A stretch of 32,730 bases of DNA, from positions 1 to 32,730 of the forward strand of contig NZ_VTHJ01000085.1 of NCBI RefSeq assembly GCF_008386495.1, given 5' to 3'. The notes under the pieces were generated by a model. The model did no database searches, had not been told where the DNA came from, and saw nothing but the letters and a program-made list of their open reading frames with translations. The stretch's first letter is position 1; the number at the start of each line of letters is the position of its first letter. Shown here piece after piece: positions 7,606 through 15,445 of the stretch. A program made the position numbers and the translations under genes. The stretch is from Streptomyces tailanensis (GTDB lineage Bacteria; Actinomycetota; Actinomycetes; Streptomycetales; Streptomycetaceae).

Positions 7606-8802
7606 TCACGCCGACATCGGGCGCTGCACCCGGATCGACTGCAGCAACCCCACCGCCACCCACACCGCGAACATCGACGACCCTCCGTACGACACGAACG
7701 GCAGCGGCAGCCCCGCCACCGGCATGATGCCGAGGGTCATCCCGATGTTCTCGAAGGACTGGAACGCGAACCAGGCGATGATGCCGCCGGCGACGATCGT
7801 GCCGTACAACTCGGTGGTCTCGCGGGCGATCCGGCACGCACGCCAGAGGACCACGCCGAGCAGCAAGATGATCAAGCCGGCGCCGACGAAGCCCAGCTCC
7901 TCCCCCGCCACCGTGAAGACGAAGTCGGTCTGCTGCTCGGGCACGAACTGCCCGGTCGTCTGCGACCCCTTGAACAACCCGGTGCCGAGCAGCCCGCCCG
8001 AACCGATGGCGATACGGGCCTGGTTGGTGTTGTAGCCGACACCGGCCGGGTCGAGCTCGGGGTTGGCGAACGCGGCGAAGCGGTTGATCTGGTACTCGTC
8101 GAGCACCCCGAGCTGCCAGACCAGCACCGCGCCGAGCGCGCCCGTGCCGAGGAGGCCGAAGATCCACCGGTTGGACGCGCCGGAAGTGAGCAGCACGCCG
8201 AGCACGATGACCACCATGACCATGACCGAGCCGAGGTCGGGCATGAGCAGGACGATCAGTATCGGGACGGTGGCGAGGCCGAGGGCCTGGACGACCGTGC
8301 GGTGGTCGGGGTGGGGTTTGTCGCCGGCGTCCACTCTGGCCGCCAGCAGCATCGCCATGCCGAGGATGATCGTGACCTTCACGAACTCGGAGGGCTGGAG
8401 CGAGAAGCCGCCGCCGACGACGATCCACGCGTGGGCGCCGTTGATGGTCGCGCCCATCGGGGTGAGTACCAGCAGGATCAGCAGCACCGAGATGCCGTAC
8501 AGGATCGGCACGGCCGTGCGCAGGGTGCGGTGGCCGAGCCAGACCGTGCCGACCATCAGGGCGAAGCCGATGCCGGTGTTGAGCAGGTGCCGGAGGAGGA
8601 AGTAGTACGGGTCGCCCTGGTTGAGCTCGGTGCGGTTGCGGGTCGCCGAGTAGACGAGGGCCGCGCCGATGAGGGAGAGCGCGATGGCCGAGAACAGTAT
8701 CGGCCAGTCGAGGCGGCGGGCGAGGGAGTCTCGGGCGAACAGCCGGGTCCAGCCGGAGCGTTCGGGCCCGTACCCGGAGACGGAGAAGCTGTTGCCGGTC
8801 AT
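7606..8802 (-). CDS. rodA: Peptidoglycan glycosyltransferase RodA (SEDS family; Sfr in streptomycetes)
   Basis: RodA polymerises lipid II into glycan strands in the membrane, working with the PBP2 transpeptidase. The 398-residue product has about ten hydrophobic segments starting near residue 33. It carries SEDS signatures: NGAHAWIVVGGGFSLQPSE (121-139), MPDLGS (187-192), and QTDFVF, in which D293 matches the aspartate shown to be essential in RodA. GGSSMF lies near the C-terminus. I chose the ATG at 8800-8802. It is preceded by GGAGG with about 8 nt spacing and overlaps the stop of mrdA by 4 bp (ATGA), which indicates translational coupling. An upstream in-frame codon at 8832 lies inside mrdA and is less likely. 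RodA is the last gene of the mre cluster. Confidence 0.95.
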   Translation of the reverse strand: MTGNSFSVSGYGPERSGWTRLFARDSLARRLDWPILFSAIALSLIGAALVYSATRNRTELNQGDPYYFLLRHLLNTGIGFALMVGTVWLGHRTLRTAVPILYGISVLLILLVLTPMGATINGAHAWIVVGGGFSLQPSEFVKVTIILGMAMLLAARVDAGDKPHPDHRTVVQALGLATVPILIVLLMPDLGSVMVMVVIVLGVLLTSGASNRWIFGLLGTGALGAVLVWQLGVLDEYQINRFAAFANPELDPAGVGYNTNQARIAIGSGGLLGTGLFKGSQTTGQFVPEQQTDFVFTVAGEELGFVGAGLIILLLGVVLWRACRIARETTELYGTIVAGGIIAWFAFQSFENIGMTLGIMPVAGLPLPFVSYGGSSMFAVWVAVGLLQSIRVQRPMSA

Positions 8803-11174
8803 ACGGACGTCCTCCCCCTCTTTCCGCGGCACCCGCCGCGATCCGAACGCCGTCGCGCCGCCCGGTTGCCGCTGCCGCCGCGTGTGCTGACGATCGCCTC
8901 CAGGTTGTCGGCGACCACGGTGTCGTCACCTCGCTCGGTGACGGTGGTCCAGGCGCCTGGCTCGGCGAGCACGGCCCCCGCACCCTGCTCGAAGGACACC
9001 GGCTGGGCCTCCGGTCCGGCGGCCACTGCCTGGGCCTCCTCCTCGGCCAGTTCCTCCTCGGTCTTCTTCGGCGGGTACGTCTCCAGCTTCGGGGAGTCGA
9101 TCGAGCCGTCGGACTCGATCTTCGGCAGGCCCTTCTGCGGGGTCGGCAGCAGCGCCTTCTTCTTGTCGATGTCGCCGTCCTCGGAGACGCCGTACAGCGC
9201 GTTGTAGAGCTTGCGCACGGCGGGCGCCGAGGCGCCGGAGCCCGTACCACCCTGGGAGATCGTCATGACGATCGAGTAGTCCTTGGTGTACGTGGCGAAC
9301 CAGGAGGTCGTCTGCTTGCCGTAGACCTCGGCGGTACCCGTCTTGGCGTGCATCGGGATCTCGTCCTGCGGCCAGCCCTGGAAACGCCAGGCGGCCGTAC
9401 CGCGGGTGGCGACTCCTTCGAGGGCGTCGTCCATTTTGGCCAGCGTGGTCTTGTCTATCGGCAGCTTGCCGTGCGACTTGGGCTCGATCCCCTGCACGCT
9501 CTTGCCGTCGGCGCTGATGATCGCCTTGCCGACGGTGGGGTCGTAGAGGGTGCCGCCGTTGGAGATGGCCGCGTAGATGGTGGCCATCTGGATGGGGGTG
9601 ACGAGGGTGTCGCCCTGGCCGATGGAGTAGTTGACGGAGTCACCGGCGCGCATGCGGTTGCCTTCGAGGCAGTTCTCGTACGCGATCTGCTCCGCGTATG
9701 TGCCGCCCTTCTTGCCGGTCTTGCACCAGGCGTCCTTGTTGGCCTTCCAGTAGTCCTGCTTCCACTGGCGGTCGGGGATGCGGCCGGTGACCTCGTTGGG
9801 CAGGTCGATGCCGGTCTCGGCGCCGAGGCCGAACTGGTGGGCGGTCTTGTAGAACCAGTCGTTGGCGCCCTTCTTGGGCTTGATGCCTCCGTCTCGCTTC
9901 CACTCCTCGTGGGAGAGGCGGTAGAAGACGGTGTCGCAGGAGACCTCCAGCGCCTTGCCGAGGCTGATCCCGCCGTGGCTCTGGGACTCGAAGTTCTTGA
10001 AGACCTGGCCGCCGATCGAGTACGAACTGGAGCATTCGTACGGGCCGTTGAAGGAGTAGCCCGCGTTCACCGCGGCGGCGGTCGGGACCACCTTGAAGAT
10101 GGAGCCGGGGGCGGACTGGCCCTGGATCGCGCGGTTCAGCAGCGGGTAGTTGGACTTCTTGCCGGTGAGCTTGGCGTAGTCCTTGGCGGAGATGCCGCCG
10201 ACCCAGGCGTTCGGGTCGTAGTCCGGGTTGGAGGCCATGGCGACGACGCGGCCGGTCTTGGCCTCCATGACGACGACGGCACCGGAGTCGGCCTTGTAGT
10301 TCGTCCCCGTGTTGCGGTCCATCTGCTTGCGGGCTTCCTTCATCGCCTCGTTGAGCTCGTACTCGGCGATGCGCTGCACGCGGGCGTCGATGCTGGTGAC
10401 GAGGTTGGCGCCGGGCTCGGCGGGGTCGGCCTCGGCCTCGCCGATGACGCGGCCGAGGTTGTCGACCTCGTAGCGGGTGACGCCGGCCTTGCCGCGCAGC
10501 TCCTTGTCGTACTGGCGCTCCAGGCCGCTGCGGCCGACCTGGTCGGAGCGCAGGTACGGCGAGTCGGTGTCCTGGGCCTTGGTGATCTCCTCGTCGGTGA
10601 CCGGGGAGAGGTAGCCGAGGACCTGGGCGGTGTTGGAGCCGCCCGGGCTGGCGTAGCGGCGGACGGCCTGGGGCTCCGCCGTGATGCCGGGGAAGTCCTC
10701 GGAGCGCTCCCGGATCTGCAGGGCCTGCTTGGGGGTGGCCTCGTCGGTGATGGGGATCGGCTGGTACGGCGAGCCGTTCCAACACGGCTGCGGTGTCTCC
10801 GAGTCGCACAGGCGGACCTTGTCCATGACGTCCTTGGGGGGCATGTCCAGGACGCCGGCGAGCTTGGTGAGGACGGCCTTGCCGTCGTCGTCCATCTTCA
10901 GCAGCTCGGTGCGGGAGGCGGACACCACCAGCCGGGTCTCGTTGTCGGCGATCGGGACGCCGCGCGCGTCGAGGATCGAGCCGCGCACGGCGGGCTGCAC
11001 GACCTGCTGGACGTGGTTGCCCGAGGCCTCCTTGGCGTAGGCGTCGCCCTCGCGGATCTGGAGGTACCAGAGGCGGCCGCCGAGGGTGCCCAGGAGGGAG
11101 AAGACAAGGATCTGGATGATGACGAGCCGGATCTGGACCCGTGGGGTCCGCCCGGTCTCCGGGATGTTGGTCAC
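8799..11174 (-). CDS. mrdA: Penicillin-binding protein 2, class B transpeptidase
   Basis: PBP2 crosslinks peptidoglycan and is the partner of RodA. The 791-residue product has a single N-terminal membrane anchor (about 15-36), a dimerisation/pedestal region with the RGSILDARG motif (64-72), and a transpeptidase domain. The active-site motifs are S358-x-x-K361 (SIFK; S358 is the acyl-enzyme serine), S412-C-D414 and K611-T-G613. After the catalytic domain (about residue 650) there is an unusual tail of roughly 140 residues, first Glu/Ala-rich and then ending in an Arg-rich run (RAARRRSDRGG...). The gene is 179 bp downstream of mreD and overlaps rodA by 4 bp. In streptomycetes this enzyme acts mainly in spore-wall synthesis with MreB. 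Confidence 0.95.
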   Translation of the reverse strand: MTNIPETGRTPRVQIRLVIIQILVFSLLGTLGGRLWYLQIREGDAYAKEASGNHVQQVVQPAVRGSILDARGVPIADNETRLVVSASRTELLKMDDDGKAVLTKLAGVLDMPPKDVMDKVRLCDSETPQPCWNGSPYQPIPITDEATPKQALQIRERSEDFPGITAEPQAVRRYASPGGSNTAQVLGYLSPVTDEEITKAQDTDSPYLRSDQVGRSGLERQYDKELRGKAGVTRYEVDNLGRVIGEAEADPAEPGANLVTSIDARVQRIAEYELNEAMKEARKQMDRNTGTNYKADSGAVVVMEAKTGRVVAMASNPDYDPNAWVGGISAKDYAKLTGKKSNYPLLNRAIQGQSAPGSIFKVVPTAAAVNAGYSFNGPYECSSSYSIGGQVFKNFESQSHGGISLGKALEVSCDTVFYRLSHEEWKRDGGIKPKKGANDWFYKTAHQFGLGAETGIDLPNEVTGRIPDRQWKQDYWKANKDAWCKTGKKGGTYAEQIAYENCLEGNRMRAGDSVNYSIGQGDTLVTPIQMATIYAAISNGGTLYDPTVGKAIISADGKSVQGIEPKSHGKLPIDKTTLAKMDDALEGVATRGTAAWRFQGWPQDEIPMHAKTGTAEVYGKQTTSWFATYTKDYSIVMTISQGGTGSGASAPAVRKLYNALYGVSEDGDIDKKKALLPTPQKGLPKIESDGSIDSPKLETYPPKKTEEELAEEEAQAVAAGPEAQPVSFEQGAGAVLAEPGAWTTVTERGDDTVVADNLEAIVSTRGGSGNRAARRRSDRGGCRGKRGRTSV

Positions 11175-11266
11175 TGCCTCCCCCTCTCAGTGCGTGTACG
11201 GGTGGTGCGCGTGCTTCGCGTGATTCAGGTAATTGGAGTACACCGCTCGACCACGATCGGTTCCCA

Positions 11267-11341
11267 TGCCGGACAAACGAGTGCCAGACGAACGAATGCC
11301 GGACGAACGAATGCCGGACAAGCAAGTGCCGGACGAAAGAG
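11267..11341. repeat. Five tandem 15-bp repeats between mreD and mrdA
   Basis: Five head-to-tail 15-bp units begin at 11267, 11282, 11297, 11312 and 11327. The consensus is TGCCGGACGAACGAA, with one to four differences per unit. They fill about 40% of the 179-bp gap (11175-11353) in the leader of mrdA. The unit is a multiple of three, but the gap is not an obvious coding sequence in any frame. Confidence 0.9.
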
Positions 11342-11353
11342 CCTGATGTGCCG

Positions 11354-12025
11354 TCACAGCCGCTTGACCCCCTTGATGCGGCCTGCCCGGGCGACCCGGG
11401 AGCGCGCGGCCTTCAGGCGGAGTCCGCCGCGCTGGCCGCCGACGCGCAGGCCGGTCCCGGAGGAGAGCCAGCCCGAGGAGACATCGGCCGCCTTGGTCGC
11501 GTTGTTGGTCTCGGCGAGCGGGTTGGTCTCGGCGCGTCGGGCGAGCGCCATGAGGCCGGGGACGACGAACGGCGCGAGCAGCAGGTCGTACAGGGCGGCC
11601 GTGAACAGAAGGCTGGGCAGGCCGACATGGCGGGCCGCGTCGTCGCCGACGAGGGCGCCGACACCGGCGTAGAGGAGGGTCGAGCCGAGCGCGGCGACGA
11701 CGACCACGGCCATCGGCCCGGTCGCCGACTTGAGTCTGCCGGTCTCGGGCTTCGCCAGCCCCGCAAGGTAGCCGATGACGCACAGGACGAGGGCGTACCG
11801 CCCGGCGGCGTGGTCGGCCGGCGGGGCGAGGTCGGACAGCAGCCCGGCGCCGAAGCCGATGAGGGCGCCGCCGACATGGCCGTAGACCAGGGCGAGGCCG
11901 AGCACGGTGAGGAGGACCAGGTCGGGTACGGCGCCCGGAAGGTGGAGGCGGGCGAGGACGCTCACCTGGAGCACCAGGGCGACGATCACCAGGGTGGTGG
12001 AGAGCAGCATCCGGTTGAAGCGCAT
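11354..12025 (-). CDS. mreD: Rod shape-determining membrane protein MreD
   Basis: The 223-residue product has about five or six hydrophobic segments from residue 8 to about 165. The MreD-like pattern includes LPGAVPDLVLLTVLGLALVYG near 29-49 and GFGAGLLSDLAPPADHAAGRYAL near 57-79. MreD links MreC, RodA and PBP2 in the membrane. It is longer than typical MreD proteins (about 160-170 residues) because of a polar C-terminal tail of about 55 residues. That tail ends in a cluster of Arg/Lys residues, probably cytoplasmic. It follows mreC by 21 bp and precedes the tandem-repeat leader of mrdA. The identification rests on position plus hydrophobic pattern; MreD is poorly conserved in general. Confidence 0.9.
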   Translation of the reverse strand: MRFNRMLLSTTLVIVALVLQVSVLARLHLPGAVPDLVLLTVLGLALVYGHVGGALIGFGAGLLSDLAPPADHAAGRYALVLCVIGYLAGLAKPETGRLKSATGPMAVVVVAALGSTLLYAGVGALVGDDAARHVGLPSLLFTAALYDLLLAPFVVPGLMALARRAETNPLAETNNATKAADVSSGWLSSGTGLRVGGQRGGLRLKAARSRVARAGRIKGVKRL

Positions 12026-12046
12026 GGGGTGTCAGCTCCTGTTGTT

Positions 12047-13015
12047 CTACTGCTCGTCCGCTTGGCCGTCGAGGGGGGCCTCGGCATCGGGCGTGACCGT
12101 CACCGTCACGGTCGGCGTGGGGGTGGGTTTCGGCTTGGCCGGCAGGACGGTGTCGCGCGGGTCCTTGCGCGGTGCCTGGACGACGACGCCGACGATGTCG
12201 AGCTGGGTGAAGGCCACGTACGGCTTGACGTAGAGCGTGCGGGTCAGATCGCCGCGGGACGGGTCGACGCGGGAGACGACACCGACCGGGACGCCGGGCA
12301 CGAACGGCTTGTCGGCCTGCGAGCCGAAGGTGACGAGGCGGTCGCCCTCCTTCACCTTGGCCTTGCCGTTGAGGAGTTCGACGCGCAGCGGGCGGTCACC
12401 CTGGCCGGAGGCGAAGCCGAGTTCGTCGGTGGCCTCCATGCGGGTGCCGACGGTGAAGTCGGGGTCGTTGGCGAGGAGCACGGTCGCGGTGTTCGGGCCG
12501 ACGGTGGTGACCCGGCCGACGAGCCCGTCACCGTTGAGGACGGTCATGTCGCGGGTGACCCCGTCGTTGGTGCCGATGTCGATGGTGACGGTCCAGGAGA
12601 AACCCTGGGCCGCTCCTATGGCGATGACCTCGGCGCCCTTGATGCCGTACTGGCCGTTCGCGGCGGACTTGAGGATCTTGTCGAGCTGCTCGACCCGGCT
12701 GCTGTTGCGGTCGTCGCTGCCGAGGGACGCCTTCAGTTCGGCGTTCTCCTTCTCCAGCGCGGCGAGACGGTCGTGACGGGAGCCGGATTCACGGATCGCG
12801 CTTATGGCGTTGCCGATCGGGTCGACGGCGGTCGACACGCCGTCCTCGATCGGGCCGAACACCGTCGCCGCGGCACGTCGGGCACCGTCGACCGGTGAGT
12901 CCTCCCCGCCGCGGATGTCCACCGTGATCAGCGCGAATGCGACGGCGACCAGCAGCACCAGGAGCAGCCGGCTCTCTCGTGTGTCCCTCACGTGCGGCGG
13001 CCGTGCCTTCCTCAT
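12047..13015 (-). CDS. mreC: Rod shape-determining protein MreC
   Basis: The 322-residue product has a short cytoplasmic N-terminus and one membrane helix (about 16-32). A coiled coil follows (about 75-118, including HDRLAALEKENAELKASL), then the beta-rich extracytoplasmic domain (about 125-285) that binds PBP2 and activates it. A Pro/Thr/Val-rich tail (about 290-322) follows. MreC is the structural bridge of the elongation complex. It lies 152 bp downstream of mreB with a strong hairpin in between, and 21 bp upstream of mreD. Length and domain order are typical of actinobacterial MreC. Confidence 0.95.
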   Translation of the reverse strand: MRKARPPHVRDTRESRLLLVLLVAVAFALITVDIRGGEDSPVDGARRAAATVFGPIEDGVSTAVDPIGNAISAIRESGSRHDRLAALEKENAELKASLGSDDRNSSRVEQLDKILKSAANGQYGIKGAEVIAIGAAQGFSWTVTIDIGTNDGVTRDMTVLNGDGLVGRVTTVGPNTATVLLANDPDFTVGTRMEATDELGFASGQGDRPLRVELLNGKAKVKEGDRLVTFGSQADKPFVPGVPVGVVSRVDPSRGDLTRTLYVKPYVAFTQLDIVGVVVQAPRKDPRDTVLPAKPKPTPTPTVTVTVTPDAEAPLDGQADEQ

Positions 13016-13118
13016 AGGAATTCGACAGGAATTGGGGAATTCGGGTAGCCCCTGGGAAACCCGGGACGGGAAGCACAGGGGCGCCTTTGTGGGAGCTTAT
13101 TGCCTCTATATCAACGAT

Positions 13119-13152
13119 CCGCCGCACGAGAAGAGATCGTCTCGTACGGCGG
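13119..13152 (-). terminator. Hairpin between mreB and mreC, terminator or attenuator
   Basis: Arms 13119-13131 and 13140-13152 pair over 13 bp with one mismatch around an 8-nt loop. The hairpin starts 16 nt after the mreB stop codon and about 100 nt before mreC. It could end most mreB transcripts and lower readthrough into mreCD, but no U tract follows. Confidence 0.6.
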
Positions 13153-13167
13153 AATCGAAGTGTTACG

Positions 13168-14199
13168 TCATCTGCGGGGCTGGGCGTCGAGCACCTGCTG
13201 CAACGCCTCGAACTCCTCGACGCACTTGCCGGAGCCGAGCGCCACGCTGTCCAGCGGGTCCTCGGCGATGTGGATCGGCATACCGGTCTCACGGCGCAGC
13301 CGCTCGTCGAGACCGCGGAGCAGGGCTCCGCCGCCGGTGAGGACGATGCCGCGGTCCATGATGTCGCCCGACAGTTCCGGCGGGCATTTGTCGAGGGTCG
13401 TCTTGACGGCATCGACGATGGCGTTGACGGGTTCCTCGATCGCCTTCCGCACTTCGGCGGCGGAGATGACGACGGTCTTGGGCAGCCCGGACACCAGGTC
13501 CCGGCCACGGATTTCGGTGTGCTCGTCAGCGTCGAGGTCGTACGCCGAACCGATCGTGATCTTGATCTGTTCGGCGGTCCGCTCACCGAGAAGAAGCGAG
13601 TACTCCTTCTTGATGTGCTGGATGATCGCGTTGTCCAACTCGTCGCCGGCGACGCGGATGGACTGGGCGGTGACGATGCCGCCGAGGGAGATGACCGCGA
13701 CCTCCGTGGTGCCGCCGCCGATGTCCACCACCATGTTGCCTGTGGCCTCGTGGACCGGCAGGCCGGAGCCGATGGCCGCGGCCATGGGCTCCTCGATGAT
13801 GTGCACCTGGCGGGCGCCCGCCTGGGAGGACGCCTCGATGACGGCGCGCCGCTCGACACCGGTGATACCGGACGGCACACAGACGACGACCCGAGGACGG
13901 GCGAGATACCGCCGCTTGTGGATCTTCAGGATGAAGTAGCGGAGCATCCGCTCGGTGATCTCGAAGTCGGCGATGACACCGTCCTTCAGCGGACGTACGG
14001 CAACGATGTTGCCCGGCGTCCGCCCGATCATCTTCTTCGCCTCCGCGCCGACCGCGAGGATGCCACCGGTGTTGGTGTTGATCGCGACGACGGACGGCTC
14101 GTTCAACACGATCCCGCGACCCCTGACGTACACCAGCGTGTTGGCGGTCCCGAGGTCGACAGCCATGTCACGGCCGATGAACGACATTGAGTTCCCCAT
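13168..14199 (-). CDS. mreB: Actin-like cytoskeletal protein MreB
   Basis: MreB forms membrane-bound filaments that guide wall synthesis; in streptomycetes it is mainly needed for spore-wall integrity. The 343-residue product has all the actin-fold ATPase motifs. These are phosphate-1 DLGTANT (15-21), the catalytic glutamate region IIEEPMAAAIG (134-144), phosphate-2 DIGGGTTEV (159-167) and the adenosine motif VLTGGGALLRGL (286-297). Length is normal. The first in-frame ATG (14197-14199) gives MGNSMSFIGRD. A second ATG four codons later (14185-14187) has a GGGGA just upstream, so the true start could be either. An ECF-type promoter candidate lies about 180 bp upstream. Confidence 0.97.
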   Translation of the reverse strand: MGNSMSFIGRDMAVDLGTANTLVYVRGRGIVLNEPSVVAINTNTGGILAVGAEAKKMIGRTPGNIVAVRPLKDGVIADFEITERMLRYFILKIHKRRYLARPRVVVCVPSGITGVERRAVIEASSQAGARQVHIIEEPMAAAIGSGLPVHEATGNMVVDIGGGTTEVAVISLGGIVTAQSIRVAGDELDNAIIQHIKKEYSLLLGERTAEQIKITIGSAYDLDADEHTEIRGRDLVSGLPKTVVISAAEVRKAIEEPVNAIVDAVKTTLDKCPPELSGDIMDRGIVLTGGGALLRGLDERLRRETGMPIHIAEDPLDSVALGSGKCVEEFEALQQVLDAQPRR

Positions 14200-14376
14200 C
14201 AGGATTCGTCTGGCCTTCCCAAGTGGAGCCTGAGGGCTTTTGAGAGCTTTTCAGGGCGTTTGAGGTCGGCGAAGTGGGTGCTGTGACGTGAAGGCTTACA
14301 TCGTAGTCTCGCCCGCACGAACACTGCGCGAGGGTCTTCGCCATTGTGGGCACGCGATGCGCCGCCTCGCCTCTGG

Positions 14377-14403
14377 AGACGATCCATCGGGGGTGCGCGT
14401 TCC
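14377..14403 (-). promoter_or_regulatory. Candidate sigma-E-type ECF promoter of mreB
   Basis: Reading the minus strand, GGAAC (14399-14403) is followed by 17 bases and then CGTCT (14377-14381). GGAAC/CGTCT at this spacing is the usual ECF sigma pattern. As I recall, mreB is a target of the cell-envelope stress factor sigma-E in S. coelicolor. The predicted start is about 170 nt before mreB. Confidence 0.5.
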
Positions 14404-14544
14404 CCCGATCGGCACGCATATGCCGGGACACGGCAAGCATTTCAGGCCGGGGTTCACCTTGGGTTACACGACCGGGCCGTCGATGGGTGGGTTTGGTGAA
14501 CTCGATTGGGCCGATCGGGTGTTACGGCGAAGTGGGGTGAACTC

Positions 14545-14576
14545 GGCGGGGGCCTGGGAAGACTTGGGCCCCCGCC
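14545..14576 (-). terminator. Terminator hairpin after ndk
   Basis: Ten-base perfect arms (14545-14554 and 14567-14576) around a 12-nt loop begin 8 nt after the ndk stop codon on the minus strand. It would separate ndk from mreB transcription. Confidence 0.75.
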
Positions 14577-14584
14577 GGAAGGCG

Positions 14585-14998
14585 TTAGGCGTGGCCGGGG
14601 AAGAAGAGCTTCAGCTCGCGCTCCGCGGACTCCTCGGAGTCCGACGCGTGGATCAGGTTCTCCCGCACGATGACGCCGTAATCACCACGGATGGACCCGG
14701 GCGCCGCGGCGATCGGGTCGGTCGGACCGGCCAGCGCCCGCACACCCTCGATGACCCGCTCGCCCTCGACGACCAGCGCGACGACCGGACCGGAGGCCAT
14801 GAACTCCACCAGCGGCTCGTAGAAGGGGCGGCCCTTGTGCTCCCCGTAGTGCTGCTCCAGCGTCTCCTGGTCCAGGGTCCGCAGTTCCAGCGCGGTGATC
14901 TGCCAGCCGGCCTTGCGCTCGATACGGCTGATGATCTCGCCGATCAGGCCACGCCGGACGGCGTCGGGCTTGAGGAGGACGAGGGTGCGCTGGCTCAC
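14585..14998 (-). CDS. ndk: Nucleoside diphosphate kinase
   Basis: Ndk moves the gamma phosphate from ATP to nucleoside diphosphates through a phosphohistidine. The 137-residue product has the normal length. It carries the N-terminal LVLLKPDAVRRG signature with K10, nucleotide-binding residues in GPTDP and GSIRGDYG, and the active-site motif NLIHASDS with catalytic H117. It is followed by a hairpin terminator. Upstream on the same strand is the DUF4233 gene (74 bp gap), so ndk may be part of a folC-DUF4233-ndk transcript or have its own promoter. Confidence 0.98.
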   Translation of the reverse strand: MSQRTLVLLKPDAVRRGLIGEIISRIERKAGWQITALELRTLDQETLEQHYGEHKGRPFYEPLVEFMASGPVVALVVEGERVIEGVRALAGPTDPIAAAPGSIRGDYGVIVRENLIHASDSEESAERELKLFFPGHA

Positions 14999-15072
14999 GG
15001 TGGTGACTCCTTCTTCACAAGTGTGCGGGGCTCAGAGGCTACAGTGCGAGCCCGAACGGGTGTTACGCAGCG

Positions 15073-15435
15073 TCAGGATGCCCCGGGGGCGGACTCCCCC
15101 GCCGACACCTGTGCCGCGAAGCGGGCCTTCGCCTCGTCCACCTTCCGTCCGAAGTGGACCGACGCCCACCACAGGGCCGCGAAGACCGCGCCCATGAAGA
15201 ACATGGTCGGGACGAAGAACCCGGAGAGGATCAGCGCGATCTGGAGGGCCCAGCCGAGCTGGATGCCTCCGGGTCGGGTGACGAGCCCGCACAGCACGAG
15301 GCACAGGAACATGGCGACGCCGCTGACCGTCCAGACCGTGGTCATGGTCAGATCGGGGTCCTTCATCGCGACCAGCCCCGCGAAGCCGATCACGAAGAAC
15401 TCGCCGATCAGGGTCGAAGCACAGAGGGTACGCAT
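15073..15435 (-). CDS. DUF4233 small membrane protein
   Basis: The 120-residue product starts MRTLCASTLIGEFF at ATG 15433-15435, 10 bp after the folC stop. It has three or four hydrophobic segments (about 5-24, 31-50, 62-91) with LVTRPGGIQLGWALQ between them. The C-terminal tail is polar (about 95-120). Proteins of this type (DUF4233) are regularly encoded just after folC in actinobacteria, and their function is not known. The close spacing implies co-transcription and possibly translational coupling with folC. An upstream in-frame extension exists but overlaps folC in another frame and is rejected. Confidence 0.88.
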   Translation of the reverse strand: MRTLCASTLIGEFFVIGFAGLVAMKDPDLTMTTVWTVSGVAMFLCLVLCGLVTRPGGIQLGWALQIALILSGFFVPTMFFMGAVFAALWWASVHFGRKVDEAKARFAAQVSAGESAPGAS

Positions 15436-15445
15436 GATGTGAGAC

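Larger units (their letters stand above)
14200..14584. other. Gene-free region between ndk and mreB
   Basis: These 385 bp hold the ndk terminator (14545-14576) and the mreB leader with the ECF-like promoter (14377-14403). A TACGAT at 14300-14305 (minus strand) could be another -10, but I see no matching -35. No plausible small gene was found. Confidence 0.6.

Noticed and set aside
5948..8035. Long + strand open frame across the CYTH-CHAD gene and the end of rodA
   Set aside because: It spans two genes with convincing minus-strand proteins and has no recognisable domain.
11267..11341. Short tandem units as a CRISPR array
   Set aside because: The units are contiguous 15-mers with no spacers, and no cas genes are present.
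9348..11672. Open frame of about 774 codons on the + strand opposite mrdA
   Set aside because: Antisense shadow of PBP2, with repetitive Val/Gly/Asp/Leu composition and no motif or ribosome-binding site.
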